NCBI GenBank assembly: GCA_947383215.1
Contig: CANDCP010000027.1
Span: 1-40,838, forward strand
Direction of reading: 5' to 3'
Length of the DNA: 40,838 bases
Origin: an uncultured Roseburia sp.
Lineage (GTDB): Bacteria > Bacillota > Clostridia > Lachnospirales > Lachnospiraceae
Shown here: one piece after another, positions 17,301-24,192 of the stretch
Position numbering within the stretch: position 1 is the first letter of the stretch
Layout: each line of letters opens with the position of its first letter
Position numbers and translations under genes: made by a program
The notes under the pieces: model-generated
Told to the model about the DNA's origin: nothing
The model's input: only the letters and a program-made list of their open reading frames with translations
Databases searched by the model: none

Positions 17301-19110
17301 ATACGGACTCCACATAAGAATCGTCATCTGAGGCGGTAATCGTCACCTGCGTTTCCTCCTCAAAAGAGCTGTCAAAATGAATCTCATCGACGTCTCCAAG
17401 CTTATCCCATGTCTGTTCTCCGATCCGAATCGTTCCTACCGGCGCCTGCGTATCGGGTTCAGACGCCGTTGTTGGCGCAGACAGGTAAACGAGATTCGTC
17501 GTTACGCTGTTTCTGTTTTGATCCGTAATTTTACAGTAGTAAAACTGATCTCCCGATAAGCCCTTCGGAAGCGTATAGCCCGGGTCGCCTGACGGCCCCG
17601 TCACCGCGGTATACTGTTCCTTCCTCTCGTTATACCGATACCACTGATATGACAGCCCCGTGCCGGACGCCTTCAACTCCAACCGCCTGTCCTCCGGATA
17701 ATTATCCGGGGCCTTCGGCTGCGCCAAAATCTTAATCGCCCCCGGCTCCGTTCCCTTTTTCAGGCAAAGGCCTCTTGGATTCGTAGTAACATATTGATTA
17801 TAAAAATCACCGATATAATACTCCGGATCATCGCTGAAAAAGCAGCTTTTATATTCCTTTATTTTATCCCCTACGTAAATAACAAGTAAATCGGAATATA
17901 AAATGTTTTTGAATATACTTACGCCGATTTTTGCATCTTTCGACAAATCATACTGATATTCATCACTGTAAGACGGCTGGTATATATGTAAATTCGAATT
18001 GTTCAACTCACCGGTATCCGCATCAAGTCCTGTATTTCCCACAATCATAACAGAATCAGATATCTTCACATCACCGCTGCTGATGCCATCTGCCGCCACT
18101 CCGCCTGCATGAGACACATAATTGTATGTAATCCCCTCAACCCGGTTGCCCAATACTTTTGTTGTTCCTGACAGAAACAGCTTTCCGGTACCGACAGAGG
18201 TCTGCGCATAAATACCGCCGCCGTGAGAGCCGGCGCTGTTATTTTTGATCGTACCGCCTGATATACGAAACGTAATCGTCGTATCGCTGTAATCCTGACT
18301 TTGACACAATCCGCCGCCAGTTTTCGTCGCGTAATTTCCGCTGATCTCTCCGTCCGTCATCTCAACCTCACAGTCTCCCATTGCCGCAACCGCTCCCCCT
18401 TTATCCGCCTGATTATTGCGCAGCGTCGCGCCATGTATAAAAAGATTAGAAAACCAAAGAAAAACTGCTCCCCCCCTGGTGTCAAAGTCGCCAGCTTGTT
18501 CCTTCATCTCTTCCGAATACTCACTGCAATTATTCTGTAAAATAACGCCCCGGTACAGCGTAACCGTAGCGATATCTGCAGCAATTATCGGCGCAGGATG
18601 TGAGCCCCCGATTCCCTCATCCGCCGACGGCACGATAGAACGTCCCAGAACACTGTATGCCGATCCGTCGCTCCAGACCGTTCCGCCGTCTAAGGTCAAA
18701 GAATTCCCCTCCCCCATTCCCTCGGGAGCGCCTATCGTCAAACTTCCGCTCAGCTCCAAAGACGGCCCCCATTCCCCGACTTTAAACAAAGCGTTTTCTT
18801 CATTTTCTCTTGTCAGCGTACAATCTCCCTCTGCCAGAAGCGTAATGTCCTTTAATCCGATCTCTATCTCTTCTTCCATCCCAAACGATTCGGTAATTAT
18901 AATCACCGCGGACTGATCCGCCTGCTCTACTGCCGCCTTCAGCCCGGCAAAATCAGAGACTCTGACCGCATTCGCCGTCTCCGTCTCCTCGGCGGCCAAA
19001 ACATATGACGACAACGCGCCAAACGCCGGCTGGGACAACAACGCTACGCTAAGCGCTACTGAAACTCCTCTTCGAACCCAATTATTTATGTTTCTCACTT
19101 TTCTCCTCAT
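14368..19110 (-). CDS. Large secreted repeat protein (beta-helix, alternating helical repeats, FN3, Ig-like)
   Basis: A 1580-residue product with an N-terminal signal peptide (basic head, hydrophobic VSVALSVALLSQPAFGALSS, cleavage near residue 39). The start at 19110 is set by GGAGG 6 nt upstream. Domains in order: a right-handed beta-helix-like region (about 60-330; repeated G-G-A/G-I/V motifs such as DKGGAVAAMGDCEVEMTDGEISGN); Ig-like segments (about 440-735, with VSYYLSG and VTDGNLASVTVDGKEITL); nine tandem about-65-residue helical repeats (740-1327); a LTDEEREQIRTLAKQLGVSE segment; an FN3-like domain (about 1390-1480); and a C-terminal bacterial Ig-like domain ending YKKIKVTVK. No LPXTG motif or SLH domain is seen, so attachment is unclear. 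It sits 36 nt downstream of the histidine kinase and shares its terminator. Role: probably cell-surface adhesion or matrix; inferred. Confidence 0.85.
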   Translation of the reverse strand: MRRKVRNINNWVRRGVSVALSVALLSQPAFGALSSYVLAAEETETANAVRVSDFAGLKAAVEQADQSAVIIITESFGMEEEIEIGLKDITLLAEGDCTLTRENEENALFKVGEWGPSLELSGSLTIGAPEGMGEGNSLTLDGGTVWSDGSAYSVLGRSIVPSADEGIGGSHPAPIIAADIATVTLYRGVILQNNCSEYSEEMKEQAGDFDTRGGAVFLWFSNLFIHGATLRNNQADKGGAVAAMGDCEVEMTDGEISGNYATKTGGGLCQSQDYSDTTITFRISGGTIKNNSAGSHGGGIYAQTSVGTGKLFLSGTTKVLGNRVEGITYNYVSHAGGVAADGISSGDVKISDSVMIVGNTGLDADTGELNNSNLHIYQPSYSDEYQYDLSKDAKIGVSIFKNILYSDLLVIYVGDKIKEYKSCFFSDDPEYYIGDFYNQYVTTNPRGLCLKKGTEPGAIKILAQPKAPDNYPEDRRLELKASGTGLSYQWYRYNERKEQYTAVTGPSGDPGYTLPKGLSGDQFYYCKITDQNRNSVTTNLVYLSAPTTASEPDTQAPVGTIRIGEQTWDKLGDVDEIHFDSSFEEETQVTITASDDDSYVESVSYYLSGKALTQDEVKTIDRWTEGYPDTTTFTISGDKKCVVYVKIEDAFGNVSYLSTGGLVFDMAPSVSGVTDGQVYDAPKQVKVTDGNLASVTVDGKEITLTDGAFTLEEADGWQTIVATDAKGHSVTLTVAVSAAVSEVIKKINAIGKVEDTDECRQKLTDAREAYDNLNDSQKELVSSEIKKILTEAEKQYDENYNGGENQKTVSEAEAKIDAIELPVTATDTCWQKICEAKDAVNELTGAQRDMIDEAKRDKLVKAEADYHKLKADLVIEKIQALSGEEKGSLTWQELVEDAKDALNKLTKEQQELVPAELKETLLEAEIYKKNKNAADKAEYRIDAISLPITDADECKRQIAYAKDAYDSLTEAQKEMVDAKKLEKLKDAKDAYDKLVTDSVTEKIQAVCGEKPGSPEWEQKLADAREAYDGLNDEQKELIASDVKKILTDAEKLYDDEKNNKGNQAAAEEVEKKIDAIALPITYTEACRQQIEEAREAYEKLTGAQKDMVDGEKRNKLSEAQGTYDKFAVAQATEKVNEILEEEPGSGAWEEKLTEAREAYDKLSDGQKNLVLPETKEILTEAEKRYDDEINDGKNQTAAAGVESKIDAIKFPITNTDGCKRQIEEAREAYEKLTGTQKDMVDAEKLVSLTEAVAVFAKLAADTAAAEEVEKKIRAIKLPVTNTKECKDQIDAAAAAYEKLTSEQKNLVSAEAKKILADAKTAYDKLAAGGEKPGDGQLTDEEREQIRTLAKQLGVSEAVAGKIRIMAQQLGVPASTLLISDDTITGLSSEKDVEGSVFSLLQARIKKVTSKQITLTWKKMKAADGYDIYASKCGKKTKCKLVKTISKNSTVKYVHKKLKKGTSYKFIVRAYKIIDGKKITIAASKTVHSYTEGGKKGNSKAVKVNKTKVSLKKGKTFKIKAKEIRKNKPLGKHRAVCYESSNTGVAAATKKGVIKAQAKGSATIYVYAQNGLYKKIKVTVK
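15130..16890 (-). repeat. Nine tandem helical repeats of two alternating types
   Basis: Type A units read like EKIQAVCGEKPGSPEWEQKL then ADAREAYDGLNDEQKELI. Type B units read like KKIDAIALPITYTEACRQQI then EEAREAYEKLTGAQKDMV. They alternate A-B four times, with a ninth unit at the end that is type-B-like with an A-like second half. Each unit is about 65 residues and has the three-helix pattern of FIVAR/albumin-binding-like modules. Confidence 0.85.
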
Positions 19111-19145
19111 ATTTTTCCTCCATCTACAAAATGCGCCAAAATCCT

Positions 19146-20423
19146 CTATCCCCTGAGCCGAATCATGGCGTCCAATATAAAGTTTCCGTCCTCCGTATAA
19201 CAAACCATATCACCCCCCAATCTTTCCGACGCTTCCTTCACCGTAAGCAGGCCAAACCCGTGCCCCGCTTTCCCCTTGCTGCTGTCCGGAAGCGTTCCCC
19301 TGTCCACCTGAAGCTCCTTTTGACAGCGATTCTTCATTCTGATAATCAGATAGTCCTTATTATACTTCATGCGCACAGACGCCTCCCGCATTTCCTGCGG
19401 AAGCTTAACCAACGCGTCGCAGATATTCTCCAGTCCGTTGGAAAGAATCTGGCACAATTCCATATAGGGCAGCTCCTCGTCTCCGATCTGGATATCCGCC
19501 TGAAATTCGGCGCCCAGCCCCCGAAGCCTCTGAACATACTGTCCGACCACTGCGTTTATGTACGGGTTCGCACAAAACTGCCCGACGGCATCTTCCAAAT
19601 CTGATTCCATATTCTTCAAATACTTTGACGCCTCCGCCATCTTCCCCGCCGAAAGCAGTCCCGACAACGTGACGGCGTGCCCCTTCATGTCATGTTTCAT
19701 TTTTCGAATGTACTGCTGATTCTCCAGCTGTATCTTAAGAGAATACGTCTGTTCCTGTAACAAACGTTCGCTCTGCTGCCTCTGATAAAGCAGGAGCTGT
19801 CTGTACAGCGCGGAAAAAACCGTGGCATAGTTAAAAAACATCAAAATCAGGACTAAAACACAGACAAAAACGTCTTCCGGCCGGTTCGTAATATTCGTAG
19901 GATAATTTACAATCACAACTAAAAGCACATAGTACAAAACCGTCATGCCCGCAAAAACTCCCCAGCCTTTTTTGACCGCATCCTGCAGCATAAGGTAGGG
20001 CTTCCTTAAAAAGCGGTATGCGCAGTACTCTAACAGCGGAAACGCAGCCAGGCGGCTGATAAACATCAATATATACTTTCCTCCCCCCAGATAATAATCC
20101 AGAAGGTTTGTAGCCGCCATAATCCAAATACACGTCGTATCCGCCAGACAAAACGTAAAGAGGAACCGAAACCGTTTGTCCGCCGAGAGCACATAAAATA
20201 ACAGGAAGCTGGGCACGGAACACGTAAAGAGAAACGCCTTTCCAAGCGCTTCAAGCCCAAATATCACCAGTCCCGCTCCGTTTATAACCATCAACAGCCC
20301 CATACCGATACATCCGATCAGCATTGTCTTTTTCTTTGTATAACGCGACCGAAACAACATTAAAAAGAGAAAAATGACATGAATCATCCCCCAAAAAACA
20401 GATAACTCCATAAGCAATGTCAT
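19146..20423 (-). CDS. GHKL-family sensor histidine kinase (AgrC-like)
   Basis: A 425-residue membrane kinase. About six hydrophobic segments fill residues 1-205, followed by a coiled coil (205-240) and a GHKL kinase core. The phospho-acceptor is likely H244 in KMKHDMKGH. The N-box is NGLENICDAL (329-338) and the G-box GHGFGL (388-393). This is the class that senses cyclic peptides or other ligands through the membrane domain and partners with LytTR regulators. Its ATG is 5 nt past the response-regulator stop. No agrD-like peptide or agrB-like processing gene is adjacent, so the signal is unknown. Confidence 0.92.
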   Translation of the reverse strand: MTLLMELSVFWGMIHVIFLFLMLFRSRYTKKKTMLIGCIGMGLLMVINGAGLVIFGLEALGKAFLFTCSVPSFLLFYVLSADKRFRFLFTFCLADTTCIWIMAATNLLDYYLGGGKYILMFISRLAAFPLLEYCAYRFLRKPYLMLQDAVKKGWGVFAGMTVLYYVLLVVIVNYPTNITNRPEDVFVCVLVLILMFFNYATVFSALYRQLLLYQRQQSERLLQEQTYSLKIQLENQQYIRKMKHDMKGHAVTLSGLLSAGKMAEASKYLKNMESDLEDAVGQFCANPYINAVVGQYVQRLRGLGAEFQADIQIGDEELPYMELCQILSNGLENICDALVKLPQEMREASVRMKYNKDYLIIRMKNRCQKELQVDRGTLPDSSKGKAGHGFGLLTVKEASERLGGDMVCYTEDGNFILDAMIRLRG

Positions 20424-20428
20424 CGGCC

Positions 20429-21127
20429 TTAATCCACCCCCTCAAACAGAATTTCCCAGTAACGGCTTTTTATCTCGGCGTAATACCGTCTGGATACGGG
20501 GACGCGGTAACCGCCGGCTACCAGCTCATTCCCCTCTAAACCGTCCACCTGGTACATGTTGACGAGAAAGCTCTGATGACAGCGCCAAAACATATCTCCG
20601 CAAATTTGCTGTTCAATCTCGCTTAGCTTCCCCTTGCACTCCTGCACCGTCCCATCCTTACACTGAATAACAAGCATATGCCCCCTGCTGCTGATAAACA
20701 GAATCTTGCTGTACGGAATCGTCCTTGCCTGTCCCCGCCACTTAAAGTTAAAGCTCTGTTCTTTCTTTTTCGCAAGACCGTTTGACACCCGCCCAATAAG
20801 CTGATTTAACGCGTCCTCCTGTACCGGCTTTATCAGATACTGCAGCGCGTAAAGGTCATATGCCTCCCGATAAAAGGCGTCGCTGGAAGATACAAAACAG
20901 ATGGCCACCTCCTCATCCCCGGCGCGCAGCTTTTCAGCCAGCTGAATCCCGTCTAAAGAATGATCCATATAAATATCCAGCAAATATAAGTTATAACAAA
21001 TGCCATCGTCCCCAATATCCGCCAAAAGACTGTCAGCGTCAGCGTAAATCTTCGTATCATGCCCCTTCAACAGGGATTTCAGATGTAAAGCGTCCTCATA
21101 ACAATCGTCATAAATTGCTATTTTCAT
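20429..21127 (-). CDS. LytTR-family response regulator
   Basis: A 232-residue regulator from the ATG at 21127 (another in-frame ATG lies 6 codons upstream; both ribosome sites are weak). The receiver domain has acidic pocket D7-D8 (IYDDCYED), phospho-acceptor D51 (YLLDIYMD) and K100 (YLIKPVQ). The C-terminal LytTR DNA-binding domain (about 130-228) contains ILFISSRGHMLVIQCKDG and FWRCHQSFLVNMYQVDGLEGNELV, with VPVSRRYYAEIKSRY. It partners with the downstream GHKL kinase. The likely target is its own operon, which includes the large surface protein. Confidence 0.93.
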   Translation of the reverse strand: MKIAIYDDCYEDALHLKSLLKGHDTKIYADADSLLADIGDDGICYNLYLLDIYMDHSLDGIQLAEKLRAGDEEVAICFVSSSDAFYREAYDLYALQYLIKPVQEDALNQLIGRVSNGLAKKKEQSFNFKWRGQARTIPYSKILFISSRGHMLVIQCKDGTVQECKGKLSEIEQQICGDMFWRCHQSFLVNMYQVDGLEGNELVAGGYRVPVSRRYYAEIKSRYWEILFEGVD

Positions 21128-21154
21128 ATCTATTTCCACTTTCATTTTTCTATT

Positions 21155-21183
21155 AGTTTAACATAAAAGATACCTTTTTTAAA
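21155..21183 (-). promoter_or_regulatory. Possible promoter of the LytTR operon
   Basis: Minus strand TTTAAA (21178-21183), 17-bp spacer, TG-extended TAAACT (21155-21160). Both hexamers are weak. The start would lie about 20 nt before the ATG at 21127. Confidence 0.4.
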
Positions 21184-21227
21184 ACGCTAATTTCGCCATA
21201 AATCCTGTTATTTTTGTTATTTTTTTC

Positions 21228-21256
21228 TTGACAATCTTGTTCTGTTGTATTATTGT
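21228..21256 (+). promoter_or_regulatory. Sigma-A promoter of the BcrA-like ABC pair
   Basis: TTGACA (21228-21233), 17-bp spacer, TATTGT (21251-21256). The -10 lies wholly inside a perfect inverted repeat (21245-21266), implying repression. Confidence 0.85.
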
Positions 21257-21266
21257 AATAATACAA
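21245..21266. promoter_or_regulatory. Perfect 22-bp palindromic operator over the -10
   Basis: TTGTATTATT (21245-21254) and AATAATACAA (21257-21266) are exact reverse complements separated by GT. The site covers the -10 and the expected start point. The TGTA...TACA form is like operators of YtrA-type GntR repressors, but no such regulator is encoded next to it. Confidence 0.8.
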
Positions 21267-21288
21267 AATGTTTTAGAAAGGATTTGCT

Positions 21289-22182
21289 ATGGATACAATA
21301 TTAAAAACCACCGGTCTTACCAAACAATTTGGCAGGAAATTAGCGGTAAATGATGTAAGCATGACCATCAAACGCGGCGATATATACGGTTTCATCGGAA
21401 AAAACGGAGCCGGAAAGACCACCTTTATGCGCATGGCGCTCGGAACGGCCTTCCCGACAAGAGGAGAAATTTCCTTATTTGACGGTATGCCGGCCGAAAA
21501 AGCCAGACGCCGCATCGGCTCCCTGATTGAAAGCCCCGGTCTCTATCGGAACTGTACGGCGTACGAAAATCTGAAACAATTTTCATTGATCTACGGAGGT
21601 TCCGAGGATGAAATTCACGAAATCTTAAAACTTGTAGGTTTAGACGGCGTCGGAAAAAAGAAGGCCGGCAGATTTTCCCTCGGCATGAGACAGCGCCTCG
21701 GAATTGCCATCGCGCTTTTGGGCAACCCTGAATTTTTAATTTTAGACGAGCCGGTCAACGGACTTGATCCTGCCGGAATGAAAGAAGTGCGGGATTTAAT
21801 TTTAAAACTGAACCACGAAAAAAACGTAACCATCCTGATTTCCAGCCACCTGCTGGACGAATTATCCAAAATTGTCACAAAATACGGGATCATCAACGAC
21901 GGAGTTCTTGTGGAGGAGGTGTCCGCGGATAATTTGCAGGAGCGGTGCCGGCAGAAGCTCACCTTCACCGTGGATGACGTGACAAGAGCCGCATCTGTTC
22001 TTTCCGCCGCGCTGCCCTCCTGTGACATTCAGTCTGACGAGGAACAGATTGTACTTTCTTCCCACCTGGACGAAGCGGCTTCGCTAAACCGCCTTCTGGT
22101 ACAAAATGATATTGCAGTCAGCGGCATTCAGTTACAGACAGACGGTCTGGAACAATATTTTATGAAACGGATAGGTGATTAA
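21289..22182 (+). CDS. ABC transporter ATP-binding protein, BcrA-like
   Basis: A 297-residue ATPase with Walker A GKNGAGKT (37-44), signature FSLGMRQR (129-136), Walker B LILDEP (150-155) and the DPAG loop, then ILISSHLLDE. The C-terminal extra domain (about 215-297) is typical of the bacitracin/lantibiotic exporter (BcrA) group. It pairs with the permease starting two bases after its stop. Expression should depend on the palindromic operator upstream. The substrate cannot be read from sequence; antimicrobial peptide resistance is the usual role. Confidence 0.92.
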   Translation: MDTILKTTGLTKQFGRKLAVNDVSMTIKRGDIYGFIGKNGAGKTTFMRMALGTAFPTRGEISLFDGMPAEKARRRIGSLIESPGLYRNCTAYENLKQFSLIYGGSEDEIHEILKLVGLDGVGKKKAGRFSLGMRQRLGIAIALLGNPEFLILDEPVNGLDPAGMKEVRDLILKLNHEKNVTILISSHLLDELSKIVTKYGIINDGVLVEEVSADNLQERCRQKLTFTVDDVTRAASVLSAALPSCDIQSDEEQIVLSSHLDEAASLNRLLVQNDIAVSGIQLQTDGLEQYFMKRIGD

Positions 22183-22183
22183 T

Positions 22184-22987
22184 ATGAATCGGTTATTTAA
22201 ATTTGAATTTCGAAAATTATTTCGTCAAAAAAGCTTTTATATCTGCGGAGGAATCGCAGTCGGTCTGATTCTCCTCTCCGCATTCACTATGAACCTTCTT
22301 CTCTCATTCAGCCAGAATGCAACGGTAAGTGCGGACGGTGTCGCCGTTGCGGTGGTTGCGGACGATACCGCGTTTTCAGGCCTGTATATGCTTGCGTCGG
22401 CGCTCTCGGGAAGCGATTTCTCCATTATCCTGGCGGTTTTTGTCGCGCTGTTTGTCTGCGGCGACTACAACAACGGCACCCTGAAAAACATCATTGCAAA
22501 GGGCTACAACCGTTCTTCTATCTATGTTTCCAAATACATGGTGTCCCTGATTGCCTCCACCATGCTTGCATGCGTCTGCTGGCTGGCCGGTCTTCTCTCC
22601 GGAACGGCCTTCTGGGGCATAGGCGAGCTTCCGGCAGACGGCTCCGTCTGCAATTTTGTTATTATTTTGCTGCTTCAGCTGTTGTCAATATACGCCTATA
22701 CCTCCCTGTTCTTCATGATTTCCGCCCTGCTCAAAAAAGCGGGGGGCGCAATCGCGGTAGGAATCATCGCCCCGCTTGTCGTCGTGATGATTATTTCCAT
22801 GGCAGACGCCTTTATCAACAGCGAGACCTTTTCTCTGTCCAAATACTGGCTGGATAACTGCTATTCCGATCTGGCAGTCACATCCTTGCCGTCTGATACG
22901 GCAGTCCGCTGCCTTGTCTGCTTCGCAATTTATATCGTCGTCTTTACGACCGTCGGACATCTCGCCTACCGCAGACATGAAGTGTAG
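22184..22987 (+). CDS. ABC-2 type permease, BcrB-like
   Basis: A 267-residue membrane protein with about six hydrophobic segments. It opens MNRLFKFEFRKLFRQKSFYI, followed by a first TM (VGLILLSAFTMNLLLSF), an extracytoplasmic stretch, and FVCGDYNNGTLKNIIAKGYNRSSIYVSKY, a hallmark of the ABC-2 membrane family. The ATG at 22184 is preferred over the GTG at 22175 because AGGTG lies just upstream. Its partner is the ATPase directly before it. It is followed by a strong bidirectional terminator. Confidence 0.88.
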   Translation: MNRLFKFEFRKLFRQKSFYICGGIAVGLILLSAFTMNLLLSFSQNATVSADGVAVAVVADDTAFSGLYMLASALSGSDFSIILAVFVALFVCGDYNNGTLKNIIAKGYNRSSIYVSKYMVSLIASTMLACVCWLAGLLSGTAFWGIGELPADGSVCNFVIILLLQLLSIYAYTSLFFMISALLKKAGGAIAVGIIAPLVVVMIISMADAFINSETFSLSKYWLDNCYSDLAVTSLPSDTAVRCLVCFAIYIVVFTTVGHLAYRRHEV

Positions 22988-23021
22988 GATTCCCGCCTCG
23001 CTTATATTACGGGAACTAAAA

Positions 23022-23058
23022 CCGCAGGCGCACCTTCGCGGTACGCCTGCGGTAAATT
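23022..23058. terminator. Bidirectional terminator between ABC pair and LacI gene
   Basis: CCGCAGGCG (23022-23030) pairs perfectly with CGCCTGCGG (23044-23052). Plus-strand reading is followed by TAAATTTTTT and minus-strand reading by TTTTAG. It separates two convergent units. Confidence 0.88.
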
Positions 23059-23065
23059 TTTTGCT

Positions 23066-24094
23066 TTAAAGTTGTTTTACGGATTCCCTCTCTACAAGCT
23101 TGGGCTTTAACACAACTGTCTTTCCCTCGCTTCTCCCATGCTGAATATCCTCCAGAATCATCTCGGCCGAAATGCTTCCCTTTTGCATACTGTTCTGATG
23201 CATGGTAGTCAATCCCGGCGTCACATACTCGTCAAACTGAATATCGTCAAACCCTATGATCGAATAATCCCCCGGCACGTCTTTTCCGTTTTCACGAAAC
23301 GCCTTTAACATGCCGATCGCCATAATATCCGCAATTGCAAAAATCGCCGTGGCATCGCACCCTTTCTCGATCATATCCATGGCCGCGCGGTAACCGCCCT
23401 GAAAACTAACCGGATATTCAAAGTAATCATCCGGCCGCTCTTTTAGTCCGGCCTCCTTTAACGCCCGTTGGTAACCCTGATACCGTCTGTAATTGAGCCG
23501 GCTGTGCTTTATGGAACCCGTAACGAAGGCAATTTTTTCGTGTCCCTTTTCGATCAGATACCGCGTCGCCTGATAGCCCCCGGCTTCATCTTCGAGCATG
23601 ACGCGGTGAAACTCCTTCGCATAATCCTCATAAGCATCAATAAGTACAATCGGCACGCCAAGCTTTTTTACTTCTACAAAAAAACTTTTGGGATACACGC
23701 CAAGCATAATGATACCGTCCAGCTTCCGCCGCTGGATCCAATCCCGGCACTGCTCGTCCGTCTCCACTCCCGTAAACAAAATGTCGTACCCCTGGTTCCT
23801 TGTAACGCTCTCTACTCCGCTGATAAACTCCCCAAAAAACGGGTTCTTTAACAACGAGCCCGGAATGTCCCCGACCTCCGTCAGAGGAAGCGTAATTCCG
23901 ATTAACTTTGAGTTCCCGTTAGACAGGCATCTTGCCATAAGAGACGGCTTATAATCCAGTTCCTTAATTACTTTCAAAATCCTCGTTCTCGTCTCCGGAT
24001 TAATTTTGTCTACATTATTAATTGCATAAGATACGGATGCAACCGACACCCCCGCCTGCTTCGCGACATCCCTGATCGTCACTTTCTGCGCCAT
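23066..24094 (-). CDS. LacI-family transcriptional repressor of the carbohydrate regulon
   Basis: A 342-residue repressor of standard length. The N-terminal LacI HTH is VTIRDVAKQAGVSVASVSYA (residues 5-24), with a hinge helix near KPSLMARCLSNGNS. The sugar-binding core includes VSFQGGYRAAMDMIEKGCDATAIFA and DYSIIGFDDIQFDEYVTPGLTTM. The start is supported by GGAGGTGGGTT before the ATG. Its own promoter (24133-24161) is followed at once by a GTTAACCGTTTAAA site (24110-24123), so it should repress itself. The same motif occurs downstream of the malE-like and GH31 promoters, which makes this protein the obvious binder. The effector is probably a maltose- or glucoside-like sugar; inferred from neighbours. 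Confidence 0.93.
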   Translation of the reverse strand: MAQKVTIRDVAKQAGVSVASVSYAINNVDKINPETRTRILKVIKELDYKPSLMARCLSNGNSKLIGITLPLTEVGDIPGSLLKNPFFGEFISGVESVTRNQGYDILFTGVETDEQCRDWIQRRKLDGIIMLGVYPKSFFVEVKKLGVPIVLIDAYEDYAKEFHRVMLEDEAGGYQATRYLIEKGHEKIAFVTGSIKHSRLNYRRYQGYQRALKEAGLKERPDDYFEYPVSFQGGYRAAMDMIEKGCDATAIFAIADIMAIGMLKAFRENGKDVPGDYSIIGFDDIQFDEYVTPGLTTMHQNSMQKGSISAEMILEDIQHGRSEGKTVVLKPKLVERESVKQL

Positions 24095-24109
24095 AACCCA
24101 CCTCCATAT

Positions 24110-24123
24110 GTTAACCGTTTAAA
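24110..24123. promoter_or_regulatory. LacI-type operator in the repressor's own leader
   Basis: GTTAACCGTTTAAA is a variant of the GTTAACCGGTTAAC palindrome seen upstream of the importer operon. It begins 10 bp past the -10, at the expected start point. Confidence 0.75.
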
Positions 24124-24132
24124 TACAGGCAT

Positions 24133-24161
24133 ATTATAGCGTTTTTCAGCTGTTTATTCAA
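24133..24161 (-). promoter_or_regulatory. Sigma-A promoter of the LacI gene
   Basis: Minus strand TTGAAT (24156-24161), 17-bp spacer, TATAAT (24133-24138). It lies between the MalG stop and the repressor start. No terminator is visible before it, so read-through from the importer operon is also possible. Confidence 0.85.
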
Positions 24162-24192
24162 ATGTTTTATTATTAAATTTTTGTAAACGCGA

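Noticed and set aside
20423-21288. agrD/agrB-like peptide signal genes next to the GHKL kinase
   Set aside because: No short cationic peptide ORF or processing protease is seen between the regulator and the ABC pair.
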